Numbered from the stretch's first letter, positions 5,513 through 13,856 are shown. The stretch is 16,519 nt of DNA from CAYRVX01 sp964642165 (GCA_964642165.1 CAZXOC010000163.1:1-16519); one strand, 5' to 3'. Program-made: numbers and translations. Notes: generated by a model not told the origin, from the sequence alone.

Positions 5513-8422
5513 ATGACCGATCCGACCAAAACGAGAGCCCTGTTGGCCGCGCTGTCGGCGGCGATGCTGGTCGTGGCCGCCGCCGCGATGGGCAGCGAGG
5601 AGTACATCCACGAGGACGCCCACATCCGCGGCAAGGAGATCCACTCCTTCCAGGACGGAGCCGAGAAGGTCACGGTCGTCCTGGGGAGCTTCGAGCTGGT
5701 CCTGGGCAAGCACGCCCTCCGCGGTCGGGACGCCGTGCTGTGGATCCGGACGCGCGAGGACCGCGGCGGGCTGCCTCGCCACGACATCGAGGCCCACATC
5801 GAGGGCAACGCCCGCGTGGTCGAGCCCGATGGGACCACCACGACGGACCGCGTCATGTTCGTGACCGTCCGCTGCCGCGGGCGCCTGCGGGCCAGCGGGA
5901 CCCTGTCCGACCGCCCGCTGAAGGACTTCCCGCTCTACCAGCGTGCCGTCGCGGCCCGCCGAAAGGCCCACGCGGGCCCCGCCACCCGACCCCAACGCGC
6001 CGCCCCGCCGCTGATGATCTCGAAGCAGCCGCTCCCGCCGCGCGCCGAAACGGGCCGCACGCCCGCCGAGCCCTCCGCCGAGGCGCCCAAGCCGCCCGCG
6101 CCGCTACGCGTCACCCCCGTCCACTTCCACGCCGAGAGCTTCTCGTCCCGCGAGGTCGGCGAGGGCAAGGACAAGCGCCGCGTCACCATCGCCCGCGGGA
6201 AGGTCACGCTCTCCCAGGGAGGCGGCGAGAGCGAGCTGTACCTGGAGCTTCGCGCCCAGGCGGCGGTGGTCTTCACCCGGGCCAAGCGCGCGGAGGACCG
6301 CACGCCCGGCGTCCCCTGGGCGCCGAAGGTCAGCGGCATCGAGACGCCCGGCGGCGGGGAGGAGGTCGTCACCGGCGTCTACCTCCAGGGCGACGTGGTC
6401 ATCGCCCGCGGCGAGCGCTACCTTCGAGGCCCGTCGGCGTACTACGACTTCCTCCGCCAGCGCGCGATCATGGTCAAGCCCGTCTTCCGCACCGTCCAGG
6501 AGCAGCGCGACATCCCCGTCTTCATCCGCGCCGACGAGGCCCGCGTGCTGTCCGAGCGCGAGATCCTCTTCCGGAACGCCAAGGTCTCCACCAGCGACTT
6601 CTACACGCCGAGCTACCACCTCGGCGCGCGCGAGGCCTGGCTCAAGAACGCCACGCCGTACGACGACAAGGGCGTCCGCCTGGGCGAGTACCGCTGGCTC
6701 AGTCGGCTCAAGGACGTGACGTTCAACGTGCGGGGCGTGCCGCTGGCCTACTGGCCGCAGAGCAGCAGCGACGTCACGCAGGGGCACAGCCCGCTGCGCC
6801 GGGCGACGATCGGCCAGCACGGGCGCCTCGGCTTCGGCGCCGAGACCGAGTGGCACCTCTTCCGCCTGCTGGGGCTGCTGAGGCCCGAGGGCTACAAGGC
6901 CACCCTCGACCTGAACTGGTACGACCGCGGGCCGTTCGCCGGGGTCAACCTCGACTACAACCGCGAGACGTACCACGGCTACTGGAAGCTCTACGGGCTG
7001 CTCGACCAGGACGAGAACGACGACTTCGGGGAGGAGCGCAAGGACATCCTGGCGCCGGAAAGCCGCGGGCGCCTCCTCGCGCGCCACAAGCAGTTCCTGC
7101 CCAGGAACTGGGAACTCCAGTTCGAGCTGAGCTACCTCTGCGACCGCAACTATCTCGAGCAGTTCTTCCCCGACGAGTACCACGCCGGCAAGGAGCAGGA
7201 GACGCTCCTCTACGCCAAGAAGCAGCGCGACAACTGGGCGTTCACCACGCTGCTCCAGTACCGCCTCAACCGCTTCCAGGAGCAGACCGAATCCGCGCCC
7301 GACCTGGGCTTCCACCTCGTCGGCGAATCCCTCGCCGGCGACCGCCTGACGTTCTTCAGCGAGTCCCACGCCGGCGCCAAGCGCCACCGCATCGACGAGG
7401 CCGTCTCCGAAACCCACGGGCGCTTCTTCGCGCGACTGGATACGCGCAACGAGATCAACTGGCCGCTGCACGTCGGGCCGGTCAACGTCGTGCCCTACGC
7501 CACCGGGCGAGCGACCTACTGGTCCGACCGCCCGGAGGTCGGCGACGTCGACTACCACCTCGACGAGGACGGCAAGCTCTGCCGCGTGTACGGGCAGGTC
7601 GGCGTCCGCGCCAACATGCACATCTGGCGCGTCAACCCCAACGTGGAAAGCCGCCTGTGGGACTTGGACGGCCTGAAGCACGTCGTCACGCCGGAGGTGC
7701 TGGCCTTCCTCGGCGAGAGCGCCGACGGCGTCGGCCCCGACCAGCTCTACCCCATGGACCCGGACATCGAGAGGCACCTGCGCCGGCAGAGCGGCGTGGG
7801 CTTCGGCGTCCGCCAGCGCTGGCAGACGAAGCGCGGGCCCGAGGGCGAGCAGCGCATCGTCGACTGGATGCGCCTGGGCGTGATGTTCGGCGTCTACGAC
7901 AACGGCCCGGACCTGCTGCCCGCCGACGGGCGGCTCTACTTCTACCGTCCGGAGTACAGCCTCGGCCGGAACCACATGAACGTCGACTACACCTGGAACG
8001 TCTCCGATGCGACGGTCTTCCTCGCCGACGGCAACCTCGACCTGGACACGGGGCGCCTGCGGCGGTGGAACCTGGGCCTCGCCGTCACGCGAGACCCGCG
8101 CCTGCGGTACTACCTGGGCTTCCGGAGGATCCTGGACCTGGATTCCGCCATCGCCACCGCCGGCTTCACCTACCGGATCAACCCGAAGTACTCCCTCAGC
8201 TTCCTCGAGCAGATCGACGTCGACTACGACGGCCACCGGTCGCTCGCCTCCAGCATCACGCTGGTGCGCAAGTTCCCCCGCTGGCACGTCGGCGCGACCT
8301 TCGTCATGGACCACCGCACCGACGACCTGGGGCTCTACATCACGGTCTGGCCCGAGGGCATCCCCGAGTTCCGCCTCGGCTCCGGGCGGGCGACCCTGCT
8401 GAGCCAGAGCGACATGAACTGA
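5513..8422 (+). CDS. lptD: LPS-assembly protein LptD-like outer-membrane protein
   Basis: A 969-residue protein, longer than enterobacterial LptD (about 780). The ATG at 5513 follows GAGGTGG closely; an in-frame GTG at 5507 is the alternative. A signal peptide spans residues 6-27 (LLAALSAAMLVVAAAAMG). Residues about 30-145 are an LptA/OstA-like beta domain. A Pro/Ala-rich linker (about 146-203) follows. A second OstA-like domain runs to about 360 (RGKVTLSQGG, LQGDVVIARGERYLRGPSAYYDF, NAKVSTSDFYTPSYHL). From about 395 to the end is an LptD-type barrel: VPLAYWP, then RNYLEQFFPDEYH with LLQYRLNRFQEQTESAPDLG, LKHVVTPEVLAFL and many alternating aromatic strands. The role is insertion of lipopolysaccharide into the outer leaflet with LptE. 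No lptE or other lpt gene is in the window. The final residue is Asn, not the aromatic residue usual for barrels. The fold is clear; orthology to LptD is likely rather than certain. Confidence 0.78.
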   Translation: MTDPTKTRALLAALSAAMLVVAAAAMGSEEYIHEDAHIRGKEIHSFQDGAEKVTVVLGSFELVLGKHALRGRDAVLWIRTREDRGGLPRHDIEAHIEGNARVVEPDGTTTTDRVMFVTVRCRGRLRASGTLSDRPLKDFPLYQRAVAARRKAHAGPATRPQRAAPPLMISKQPLPPRAETGRTPAEPSAEAPKPPAPLRVTPVHFHAESFSSREVGEGKDKRRVTIARGKVTLSQGGGESELYLELRAQAAVVFTRAKRAEDRTPGVPWAPKVSGIETPGGGEEVVTGVYLQGDVVIARGERYLRGPSAYYDFLRQRAIMVKPVFRTVQEQRDIPVFIRADEARVLSEREILFRNAKVSTSDFYTPSYHLGAREAWLKNATPYDDKGVRLGEYRWLSRLKDVTFNVRGVPLAYWPQSSSDVTQGHSPLRRATIGQHGRLGFGAETEWHLFRLLGLLRPEGYKATLDLNWYDRGPFAGVNLDYNRETYHGYWKLYGLLDQDENDDFGEERKDILAPESRGRLLARHKQFLPRNWELQFELSYLCDRNYLEQFFPDEYHAGKEQETLLYAKKQRDNWAFTTLLQYRLNRFQEQTESAPDLGFHLVGESLAGDRLTFFSESHAGAKRHRIDEAVSETHGRFFARLDTRNEINWPLHVGPVNVVPYATGRATYWSDRPEVGDVDYHLDEDGKLCRVYGQVGVRANMHIWRVNPNVESRLWDLDGLKHVVTPEVLAFLGESADGVGPDQLYPMDPDIERHLRRQSGVGFGVRQRWQTKRGPEGEQRIVDWMRLGVMFGVYDNGPDLLPADGRLYFYRPEYSLGRNHMNVDYTWNVSDATVFLADGNLDLDTGRLRRWNLGLAVTRDPRLRYYLGFRRILDLDSAIATAGFTYRINPKYSLSFLEQIDVDYDGHRSLASSITLVRKFPRWHVGATFVMDHRTDDLGLYITVWPEGIPEFRLGSGRATLLSQSDMN

Positions 8423-8625
8423 CGGGCGGCCCTCCTTGGACCTTCACTCCGCGCGCCCCGCGTACAGGGAGACCGCGCGCAAGCCGGAGCGCGGCGGGGA
8501 GGATACCCCGCGCGTGGAGCCGCCGCAAACGCCCGGCCCGGCGAGCGGCCCTCGGGCAAGAGCCGCAAGCCGACCCCGTCCCGCTCGGGTTTCACACGTA
8601 GTGCCCAGTGGGAGGAACCGTGGCG

Positions 8626-11259
8626 ATGAGTTGTAGCGACAGGCCTTTCGTGCGGATGGCGGCGGCGGCGTTGGCGGCCAGCTTGGCGGCGGCGGGGTCG
8701 GCCGCGGGCAAGCAGCGCCGGGCGAAGGTGCCGCGCGGACTGGCGGAGATGCTGGAGCTGACGCGCAAGACGCTGTCGCTGGTCGAGCGGCGCGCGGCGC
8801 GCCCGAAGCTCGCGGTGGAACTGGCGAAGGTCGAGCAGCGCGCCGCCCAGGCCCAGACCGAAGGCCAGTGCAAGGCGCTGTACGCCGAGGCCCGGACGCT
8901 TCGCCGGCGGATCGTCCTGTCGCACCCGGCGCTGGACTTCGACCGGCTGCTGATCAACAAGCGCACGGCCCGCATTCCCGGGCACATGTGCGACCAGTAC
9001 CTCGGGCGCCACAGCCGTCCCGGGCCCGGGCTGGCCGTCGTCGAGTCGTGGAAGGACCGCCCCCGCGTCCGGCTGCTGCTGAAGGACAAACTCCCCCCGG
9101 GCGCGACGATGCACCCTGACCTGTCGTTCGACGCCAAGCGCGTGGCGTTCGCCTTCTGCGATCACTCCGCCGGGCGCGACGGCAAGCAGCGGAGCTACTT
9201 CCTCTACGAGGCGGCGCTCGACGGCAGCAAGGTCCGCCAGCTCACCGGCACGGACCGCGACCGGTTTGAGGGCTGGTCCGGGCGCCAGACCACGCTGATC
9301 GAGGACTTCGACCCCAGCTACCTGCCGGGCGGGCGGATCGCGTTCATCTCGACGCGGAGCCAGCAGTACGGGCGCTGCCACGGCAGCCGCTACGTGCCCT
9401 CGTACGTGCTGTATCGCTGCAAGGCCGACGGGTCGAGCATCGAGCGGCTGTCGCCCAACGAGGCCAACGAGTGGGACCCCGCCGTCCTCCACGACGGGCG
9501 GATCATCTACACGCGCTGGGACTACATCAACCGCCACGACACGAACTTCCAGAGCGTGTGGGTCACGCGGCCGGACGGGACGTCCACGGGGCACTTCTAC
9601 GGCAACTACTCCGTCGGGCCGTGCATGATCGCCGAGTCCCGCGCGATCCCCGGCTCGCACAAAGTGGTCGCGACGGCGACGGACCACCACGGCTACACGG
9701 CCGGGTCGATCATCGTCATCGACCCGTATGCCGGCGAGGACGGCGGCGAGCCGCTGACGTGCGTCACGCCGGAGCTGGGCTTTCCGGAGCGCGGCGCGCC
9801 GCGCGGCACGCTCATGACACCGCGCCCGCTGCCGGAGACGTATCGCGGGCGCCGCCCCGGCGGCGGACGAGCCGCCACGCCCTTCCCGCTCACCGAGGAG
9901 CTGTTCCTCGCCGCCTACCCGCACGGGGGACGCTTCGCGATCTACCTCATCGACACGCTCGGCGGGCGCGAGCTGATCTACCGCGACCCGGAGATCTCCT
10001 GCTTCGCGCCGATCCCCGTCCGGGCCGTGCCCGAGCCGCCGGCGCTGCCCAGCTTCGTCGCCGGGCGACGGACGACCACCGGGCGGTTCTTCGTCCTCGA
10101 CGTCTGCCGGAGCACCCAGCCGATCGAGCGCGGCACGATCCGGCGGCTGCGCGTCTCCCGGATCATCAGCCAGCCGACGCGCTCCAAGCCCTCGCTGAGC
10201 TACGTGAACAACGAGATCATCAAGCGGATCCTGGGCACGGCGGAGGTGGGCACCGACGGCTCGACGGCGTTCGAGGTGCCGGCGGACACGCCGCTCCAGT
10301 TCCAGGCCCTCGACGCCAACGGCATGGCGGTCATGACCATGCGCAGCCTGGTGTACGTCCGCCCGGGGGAGGAGATCGGCTGCGTCGGCTGCCACGAGCC
10401 GCGCCGCGACACGCCGCGTCCGTCCCGCCCGGCCGGGGCGGTCCGCTTCCAGGAGCTGCGTCCCCCGGCCGGGCCGCGGTACGAGGGGGGCTTCAGCTTC
10501 GCCCGAACCGTTCAGCCCGTTCTGGACCGCTACTGCATCCGCTGCCACGGGCTGGGCAAGACCGAGGGCGGTGTCGACCTGCTGGGGGTGCGGTCGCGCT
10601 ACTCCAGGTCGTATGACACGCTCTCCCGGCGGGGGGGCATGGTGGTGATCGCCCAGCGCAACCGCGAGACGCCCTACAGCCGCCCGAAGGACTACTTCGC
10701 CCACGCCGGCCGACTCGCGCAGATGCTGCTCGCCGGGCACCCGGACAAGGGCGGCAAGCCGCGGGTGGACCTCGACCGCGAGAGCTTCCAGCGGATCGTG
10801 GACTGGCTCGACCTGAACGCCCAGTTCTACGGCGACTACTCCTTCAACCGTGCCGAGCAGCGGCGCCCGTCGGGCGACGGCGAGCGGGCCCTGCGCGAGC
10901 ACATCGCCCTGGTCTTCGGCGACGAGCTGGCCCGCCAGCCCTTCGAGGCGCTGGTCAACGTGGCGCTGCCGAGCGAGAGCCGCATCCTCAAGGCCCCGCT
11001 GGCCGAGAAAGCCGGCGGGTGGGGGCAGATCCGCCCCGGCGGCTGGGGCGGCACGAAGGAGGAGGGCTACCGGAAGATGCGACAACTCGTGGAGGCGTCG
11101 ATCCGCCCGCTCGAGCGCCACGACATCGCCGACACGTGCGGCAGCGACGGCCAGCGCGGCTGCCGCTGCGGCTGCTGCTGGGTCCGCCGGGTCCGCGCGG
11201 AGCGGCAGAAGCGTTCGCCCCGGGGCCCCGACGTCGCCGCGGGCAAGCCCCGCCCGTAG
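8626..11259 (+). CDS. HzsA-related PD40 beta-propeller, dihaem cytochrome c-type protein
   Basis: An 877-residue exported protein. The ATG at 8626 follows GGAGGA (8611-8616) by 9 nt; upstream in-frame GTGs at 8608 and 8620 fit the site worse. Residues 1-28 are a signal peptide. Residues about 150-480 carry PD40/TolB-like blades (MHPDLSFDAKRVAFAF, FDPSYLPGGRIAFISTRS, EWDPAVLHDGRIIYTRWD). Two c-type haem sites follow: CVGCH at 586-590 and CIRCH at 637-641. The C-terminus is cysteine-rich (C838, C846, C848, C850, C851 in CRCGCCWVRR). This is the layout of the family related to the hydrazine synthase alpha subunit, found widely in Planctomycetota that do not perform anammox. No beta/gamma subunit genes are nearby, so hydrazine synthesis should not be inferred. 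It is likely a periplasmic redox or binding protein; the reaction is unknown. Confidence 0.85.
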   Translation: MSCSDRPFVRMAAAALAASLAAAGSAAGKQRRAKVPRGLAEMLELTRKTLSLVERRAARPKLAVELAKVEQRAAQAQTEGQCKALYAEARTLRRRIVLSHPALDFDRLLINKRTARIPGHMCDQYLGRHSRPGPGLAVVESWKDRPRVRLLLKDKLPPGATMHPDLSFDAKRVAFAFCDHSAGRDGKQRSYFLYEAALDGSKVRQLTGTDRDRFEGWSGRQTTLIEDFDPSYLPGGRIAFISTRSQQYGRCHGSRYVPSYVLYRCKADGSSIERLSPNEANEWDPAVLHDGRIIYTRWDYINRHDTNFQSVWVTRPDGTSTGHFYGNYSVGPCMIAESRAIPGSHKVVATATDHHGYTAGSIIVIDPYAGEDGGEPLTCVTPELGFPERGAPRGTLMTPRPLPETYRGRRPGGGRAATPFPLTEELFLAAYPHGGRFAIYLIDTLGGRELIYRDPEISCFAPIPVRAVPEPPALPSFVAGRRTTTGRFFVLDVCRSTQPIERGTIRRLRVSRIISQPTRSKPSLSYVNNEIIKRILGTAEVGTDGSTAFEVPADTPLQFQALDANGMAVMTMRSLVYVRPGEEIGCVGCHEPRRDTPRPSRPAGAVRFQELRPPAGPRYEGGFSFARTVQPVLDRYCIRCHGLGKTEGGVDLLGVRSRYSRSYDTLSRRGGMVVIAQRNRETPYSRPKDYFAHAGRLAQMLLAGHPDKGGKPRVDLDRESFQRIVDWLDLNAQFYGDYSFNRAEQRRPSGDGERALREHIALVFGDELARQPFEALVNVALPSESRILKAPLAEKAGGWGQIRPGGWGGTKEEGYRKMRQLVEASIRPLERHDIADTCGSDGQRGCRCGCCWVRRVRAERQKRSPRGPDVAAGKPRP

Positions 11260-11275
11260 CGCCCACAGCGGGCGC
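11259..11275 (+). terminator. Hairpin immediately after the HzsA-related gene
   Basis: GCGCCC (11259-11264) and GGGCGC (11270-11275) form a 6-bp GC stem around ACAGC, directly at the stop codon. No U-tract follows, so termination activity is uncertain. Confidence 0.25.
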
Positions 11276-11332
11276 AGCAGCAGGGCGAGCCGCCGCGCTT
11301 GATCCGGCGGCGGGCATCTGCTATGGGTTCGG

Positions 11333-11348
11333 TCCCGCCGCGGCGGGA
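11333..11348. promoter_or_regulatory. 16-bp perfect palindrome upstream of the thioesterase gene
   Basis: TCCCGCCG/CGGCGGGA is a perfect palindrome 27 nt before the ATG at 11376. It could be an operator or a leader hairpin. Palindromes of this length are expected about once by chance in a GC-rich window of this size. Confidence 0.2.
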
Positions 11349-11375
11349 TCGAGGATCGCCTTCGGACGCAGCGCC

Positions 11376-11789
11376 ATGGCCACAACCCAGTCGCTCACCA
11401 CGCTCCGCGTGCGGTACAGCGAGACGGACCAGATGGGCACGTTCTACAACTCCCGTGCCCTGGAGTGGTTCGAGTGCGGGCGGACCGACCTGCTCCGCGC
11501 GATCGGCGTGCCCTACGCCCGGATGGAGCAGCGCGGCGTGCTGCTTCCGCTGACCGAGGCGCACGTGAAGTACCTCGGCCGCGCCCGCTACGACGACGAG
11601 CTGCACGTCACCACGACGGCGCGGATGGTCGGCCGGGCGCGCGTCCGCTTCGACGTGCACATCGCCCACGCCGGCGGCGGGGAGGTGGCCGCCGGCTACA
11701 CCGTCCACGCCCTGACCAACCCCGCCGGCAAGCCCATCCGCCCGCCGGCGTGGTTCCTCCGGGCCGTTCAGGGCCCCGCCCGCCGGTAG
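11376..11789 (+). CDS. YbgC/FadM-family hotdog acyl-CoA thioesterase
   Basis: A 137-residue cytoplasmic enzyme of normal length for the 4-hydroxybenzoyl-CoA thioesterase/YbgC family. The signature RVRYSETDQMGTFYNSRALEWFE spans residues 11-33, with the catalytic Asp18. The residue that is His25 in E. coli YbgC is Asn25 here, a variant seen in many family members. The ATG at 11376 begins the conserved domain; the Shine-Dalgarno sequence is weak (GGACG at 7 nt). It is expected to hydrolyse acyl-CoA or acyl-ACP thioesters, with chain specificity not predictable. It stands 116 nt after the HzsA-related gene on the same strand. No tol-pal genes are beside it, unlike classical ybgC loci, so the symbol is withheld. 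Confidence 0.88.
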   Translation: MATTQSLTTLRVRYSETDQMGTFYNSRALEWFECGRTDLLRAIGVPYARMEQRGVLLPLTEAHVKYLGRARYDDELHVTTTARMVGRARVRFDVHIAHAGGGEVAAGYTVHALTNPAGKPIRPPAWFLRAVQGPARR

Positions 11790-11814
11790 CCTCGCGCCGC
11801 GCTCCGCGCCTCGG

Positions 11815-12012
11815 CTTTGTGTCGTTTTGTGTAGTATTGCGCGCCCACCCGGATAGACGGAATTACATTGTTTGTGCCGTTGAAAAATGGACTTAGATCT
11901 AGAGTGCGCAGTGATAAATCTTGCAGGTCCGTACAAAACCGGTCGCGTCTTGTTCGCAACGGTCTGGACGCGCCGCCAGAGGTCCGTCGCCGGGTCGACA
12001 GGAGGTGACCCC
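11815..12012 (+). other. AT-rich leader of the zinc-ribbon gene
   Basis: This 198-nt space is much richer in A and T than the genes around it and probably contains the promoter of the small zinc-ribbon gene. Candidate elements are TTGAAA at 11880-11885 and GATAAA at 11913-11918, but their spacing is not standard, so I do not name a promoter. AGGAGGTGA at 12000-12008 is a full match to the anti-Shine-Dalgarno of 16S rRNA. Confidence 0.4.
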
Positions 12013-12189
12013 ATGGGCAGGAAGAAACGCCGCGGGCACTACTGCCGGGTGTGCGGGCGAGTGCGCCCGAACGAGAGCTTCACCGGCACGGGCCACCGCC
12101 GGCACATCTGCAAGGACTGCCAACGGGAGCTGCGTCGGCAGCGCCGCGAGCGGCAGGCGGACGCTACGCCTCCTCCCACGCCGCCATGA
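12013..12189 (+). CDS. Small CxxC/CxxC zinc-ribbon protein
   Basis: A 58-residue basic protein. The ATG at 12013 is fixed by the perfect AGGAGGTGA at 12000-12008. Cysteines C11, C14, C33 and C36 form two CxxC knuckles in YCRVCGRVRPNESF and HICKDC, with the conserved-looking GTGHRRHICKDC core; one zinc ion should be bound. An Arg-rich tail (37-48) and a Pro/Thr end follow. Small proteins with this YCRxCGRxRPNExF...GHRxHxCKxC pattern occur in several bacterial phyla and have no assigned function. The basic charge suggests RNA or ribosome contact, which is inference. Its last 26 nt overlap the 3' end of the convergent SEC-C gene. Confidence 0.8.
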   Translation: MGRKKRRGHYCRVCGRVRPNESFTGTGHRRHICKDCQRELRRQRRERQADATPPPTPP

Positions 12190-13624
12190 CGCCCTCGGCC
12201 ACGAGGGGCTCGTCCGCGTACCGCTCGAGGATGCCCGGGAGCTGGCGGTTCAGCGGGCGAAGCTCCTCGAAGGTCCTGGCCCGCTGCTCGGCGTCCAGCA
12301 GCCCCCGCGATTCCAGGAACGCCAGCCAGCAGGGGATCAGCTCGAAGAGAGCCCCCGCCCTGTAGGGCCGCGGGGCTATGAACTCCAGCATCCGGGCGAG
12401 CTGGTAGTCCAGCGTGGCGCGGTCCGGGCACAGCGGGTGGTCGTAGCGGGCCCTGGGGGGCTTCCGGCCGGGATGCTGCATCCGCTCCAGCATGGATCGC
12501 CGGTCGTCGAAGCGGCCCTCCTCCCGCTCGACGAGGTAGCCCAGCAGTCCCCGCCGCGCCAGGCTGGCGCGCGGGAAGGGCACGCCCTCGCCGCGCCAGG
12601 CGAAGCCCGTGAACGCGAGGCCGAGGTGATGGAGGCTTCCTGGGGCGGCCTCGGCAGCCGCCAGCCGCCGCGCCGCGGGATCGCCGGGGGCCTCGTCCGC
12701 GAATCCCTCCGCCTCTTCGACGTCGCCGCCGCGACGCGGGGCGACGTCCTCGAGACGCCAGGAAGGCTCGGACACTCCCCGCAGCAGATCCAGGTGCAAC
12801 TGGACGTGGTCCGGGTCCAATGGCCGTTCCACGTAGCGCCCCAGCCGCTCGAGGAGACCCGGGTCGGCCGCCGTGGGCTCCGCCGCGCGCTGGAGGTAGT
12901 CGCCCATCTCGACCCCAAAGGCCAGGTCGGCGAACTCATGGATGCCCCAGGGCACGATGTCGGCCTCGTTCCCCTGGATCCAGCCCCAGGCCGATCGGAA
13001 CAGCTCCAGCAACTCGCCGGTCCGCCCGTGGTACATCAGGCGGTCGATCGAGCGGAACATCACGTCGACGTTTCCCTTGCCGGCCCGGGCCATCTCCCGG
13101 GCCAGCGGGGCGATGGCGTCGTGGCGACCCAGGGCGATCGCGTTGGCGATCTGCCGGTCCACGAAGTAGCACGCCTCCTCGGCGTAGGCGTCGGGCAGGT
13201 GCTGTCGCAGGTCCCCCACCAGCTCGTCGAAGCGCTCGCGCTGCCCGAGCTGCACCATCTCCGGGTACAGGTCGGTGAGCATCTCGAAGGCCGCGTCCCC
13301 GTCCAGGGTCCCTTCGTCGACCTCGTCGCGGAAGAGGCGTATCCGCCCTTCGTAGTCGCGCTTCTCGTAGTCCCGCCAGCGTCTCTTGTCCGCGACGTCG
13401 GCGGCGCTGGGGCCCGGCCCGGCGGCGACCTTCGCCTTGACCTGCCCCCGCCGCGCCGGCCGGGCCGCGGGCTTGGCTGACGGGCGCTCCGGGACGTACT
13501 CGCCGACGGGCGGCGCCTCGACCGCCGTCGCGGCCGCCTGCCGCTCCTGGTCCTTCCTCATGCAGCACTTCTTGTACTTCCTGCCGCTGCCGCAGGGACA
13601 AGGGTCGTTCCGTCCCACGTTCAT
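12164..13624 (-). CDS. SEC-C metal-binding motif protein
   Basis: A 486-residue protein. The ATG at 13624 follows GGGAGG at 6 nt and gives the classic N-terminus NVGRNDPCPCGSGRKYKKCC, the SEC-C zinc motif with C9, C11, C20 and C21, first known from the SecA C-terminus. A charged, Ala/Pro-rich linker follows (about 25-85). The remainder is alpha-helical and Leu/Ala/Glu-rich, with no recognised catalytic motif; the regular helices suggest a TPR-like scaffold. SEC-C proteins of this type are usually annotated as hypothetical, and the zinc motif is thought to mediate protein or ribosome-surface contacts. It overlaps the convergent zinc-ribbon gene by 26 nt. Its upstream region runs into the assembly gap 96 nt away, so its promoter context is unknown. 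Confidence 0.85.
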   Translation of the reverse strand: MNVGRNDPCPCGSGRKYKKCCMRKDQERQAAATAVEAPPVGEYVPERPSAKPAARPARRGQVKAKVAAGPGPSAADVADKRRWRDYEKRDYEGRIRLFRDEVDEGTLDGDAAFEMLTDLYPEMVQLGQRERFDELVGDLRQHLPDAYAEEACYFVDRQIANAIALGRHDAIAPLAREMARAGKGNVDVMFRSIDRLMYHGRTGELLELFRSAWGWIQGNEADIVPWGIHEFADLAFGVEMGDYLQRAAEPTAADPGLLERLGRYVERPLDPDHVQLHLDLLRGVSEPSWRLEDVAPRRGGDVEEAEGFADEAPGDPAARRLAAAEAAPGSLHHLGLAFTGFAWRGEGVPFPRASLARRGLLGYLVEREEGRFDDRRSMLERMQHPGRKPPRARYDHPLCPDRATLDYQLARMLEFIAPRPYRAGALFELIPCWLAFLESRGLLDAEQRARTFEELRPLNRQLPGILERYADEPLVAEGVMAAWEEA

Positions 13625-13720
13625 GACGCACCTCCCGCGCTTCCGTGCCGTCGCCGGCGGCCGCGGCGCCGCGCCGGCCGGGCGGTCTGTCCGCTGCCCA
13701 TTGTCCCACGGAGCCCGACG

Positions 13721-13820
13721 NNNNNNNNNNNNNNNNNNNNNNNNNNNNNNNNNNNNNNNNNNNNNNNNNNNNNNNNNNNNNNNNNNNNNNNNNNNNNNNN
13801 NNNNNNNNNNNNNNNNNNNN
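13721..13820. other. Assembly gap (100 N)
   Basis: Exactly 100 N form the conventional placeholder for a scaffold join of unknown length. Apparent reading frames through it are artefacts. Linkage between the SEC-C gene and the pseudopilin operon is unproven. Confidence 0.98.
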
Positions 13821-13856
13821 GCGGACCTGTCCGCCGAAGCCTGGGGCGAAGGCGGA
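13821..13856. repeat. Palindromic repeat unit at the gap edge
   Basis: Right of the gap, GCGGAC-CT-GTCCGC (13821-13834) is a palindrome. Overlapping it, TCCGCC (13830-13835) pairs with GGCGGA (13851-13856) around symmetrical GAA/GAA bulges and an inner GCC/GGC pair with loop TGG. The TCCGCCGAAGCC...GGCGAAGGCGGA form resembles a dispersed palindromic repeat often met in bacterial metagenome assemblies. A repeat here explains why assembly broke at this point. Confidence 0.5.

Noticed and set aside
8423..8625. Small open frame between the LptD-like and HzsA-related genes
   Set aside because: It has no ribosome-binding site, its Pro/Arg/Ala-rich product lacks similarity to known folds, and it overlaps the start of the real gene in another frame.
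8626..11259. Evidence for anammox metabolism
   Set aside because: HzsA-related proteins are widespread outside anammox bacteria, and no HzsB, HzsC or hydrazine dehydrogenase gene is in the window.
11326..11340. tRNA T-arm-like GGGTTCGGTCCC
   Set aside because: The flanks do not form a 5-bp T-stem, and no anticodon or acceptor stem is found.
8335..11385. Very long open frame antisense to the HzsA-related gene
   Set aside because: In GC-rich DNA the opposite strand of a real gene often lacks stops. The product is low-complexity Ala/Arg/Val/Asp/Gly-rich with no domain, while the plus strand has clear motifs and a signal peptide. The same applies to antisense frames at 6104-8314, 3815-5467 and 668-1849.
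11887..12012. Longer N-terminus for the zinc-ribbon protein
   Set aside because: The extension is encoded by AT-rich leader sequence and would run through the perfect AGGAGGTGA ribosome-binding site that serves the ATG at 12013.
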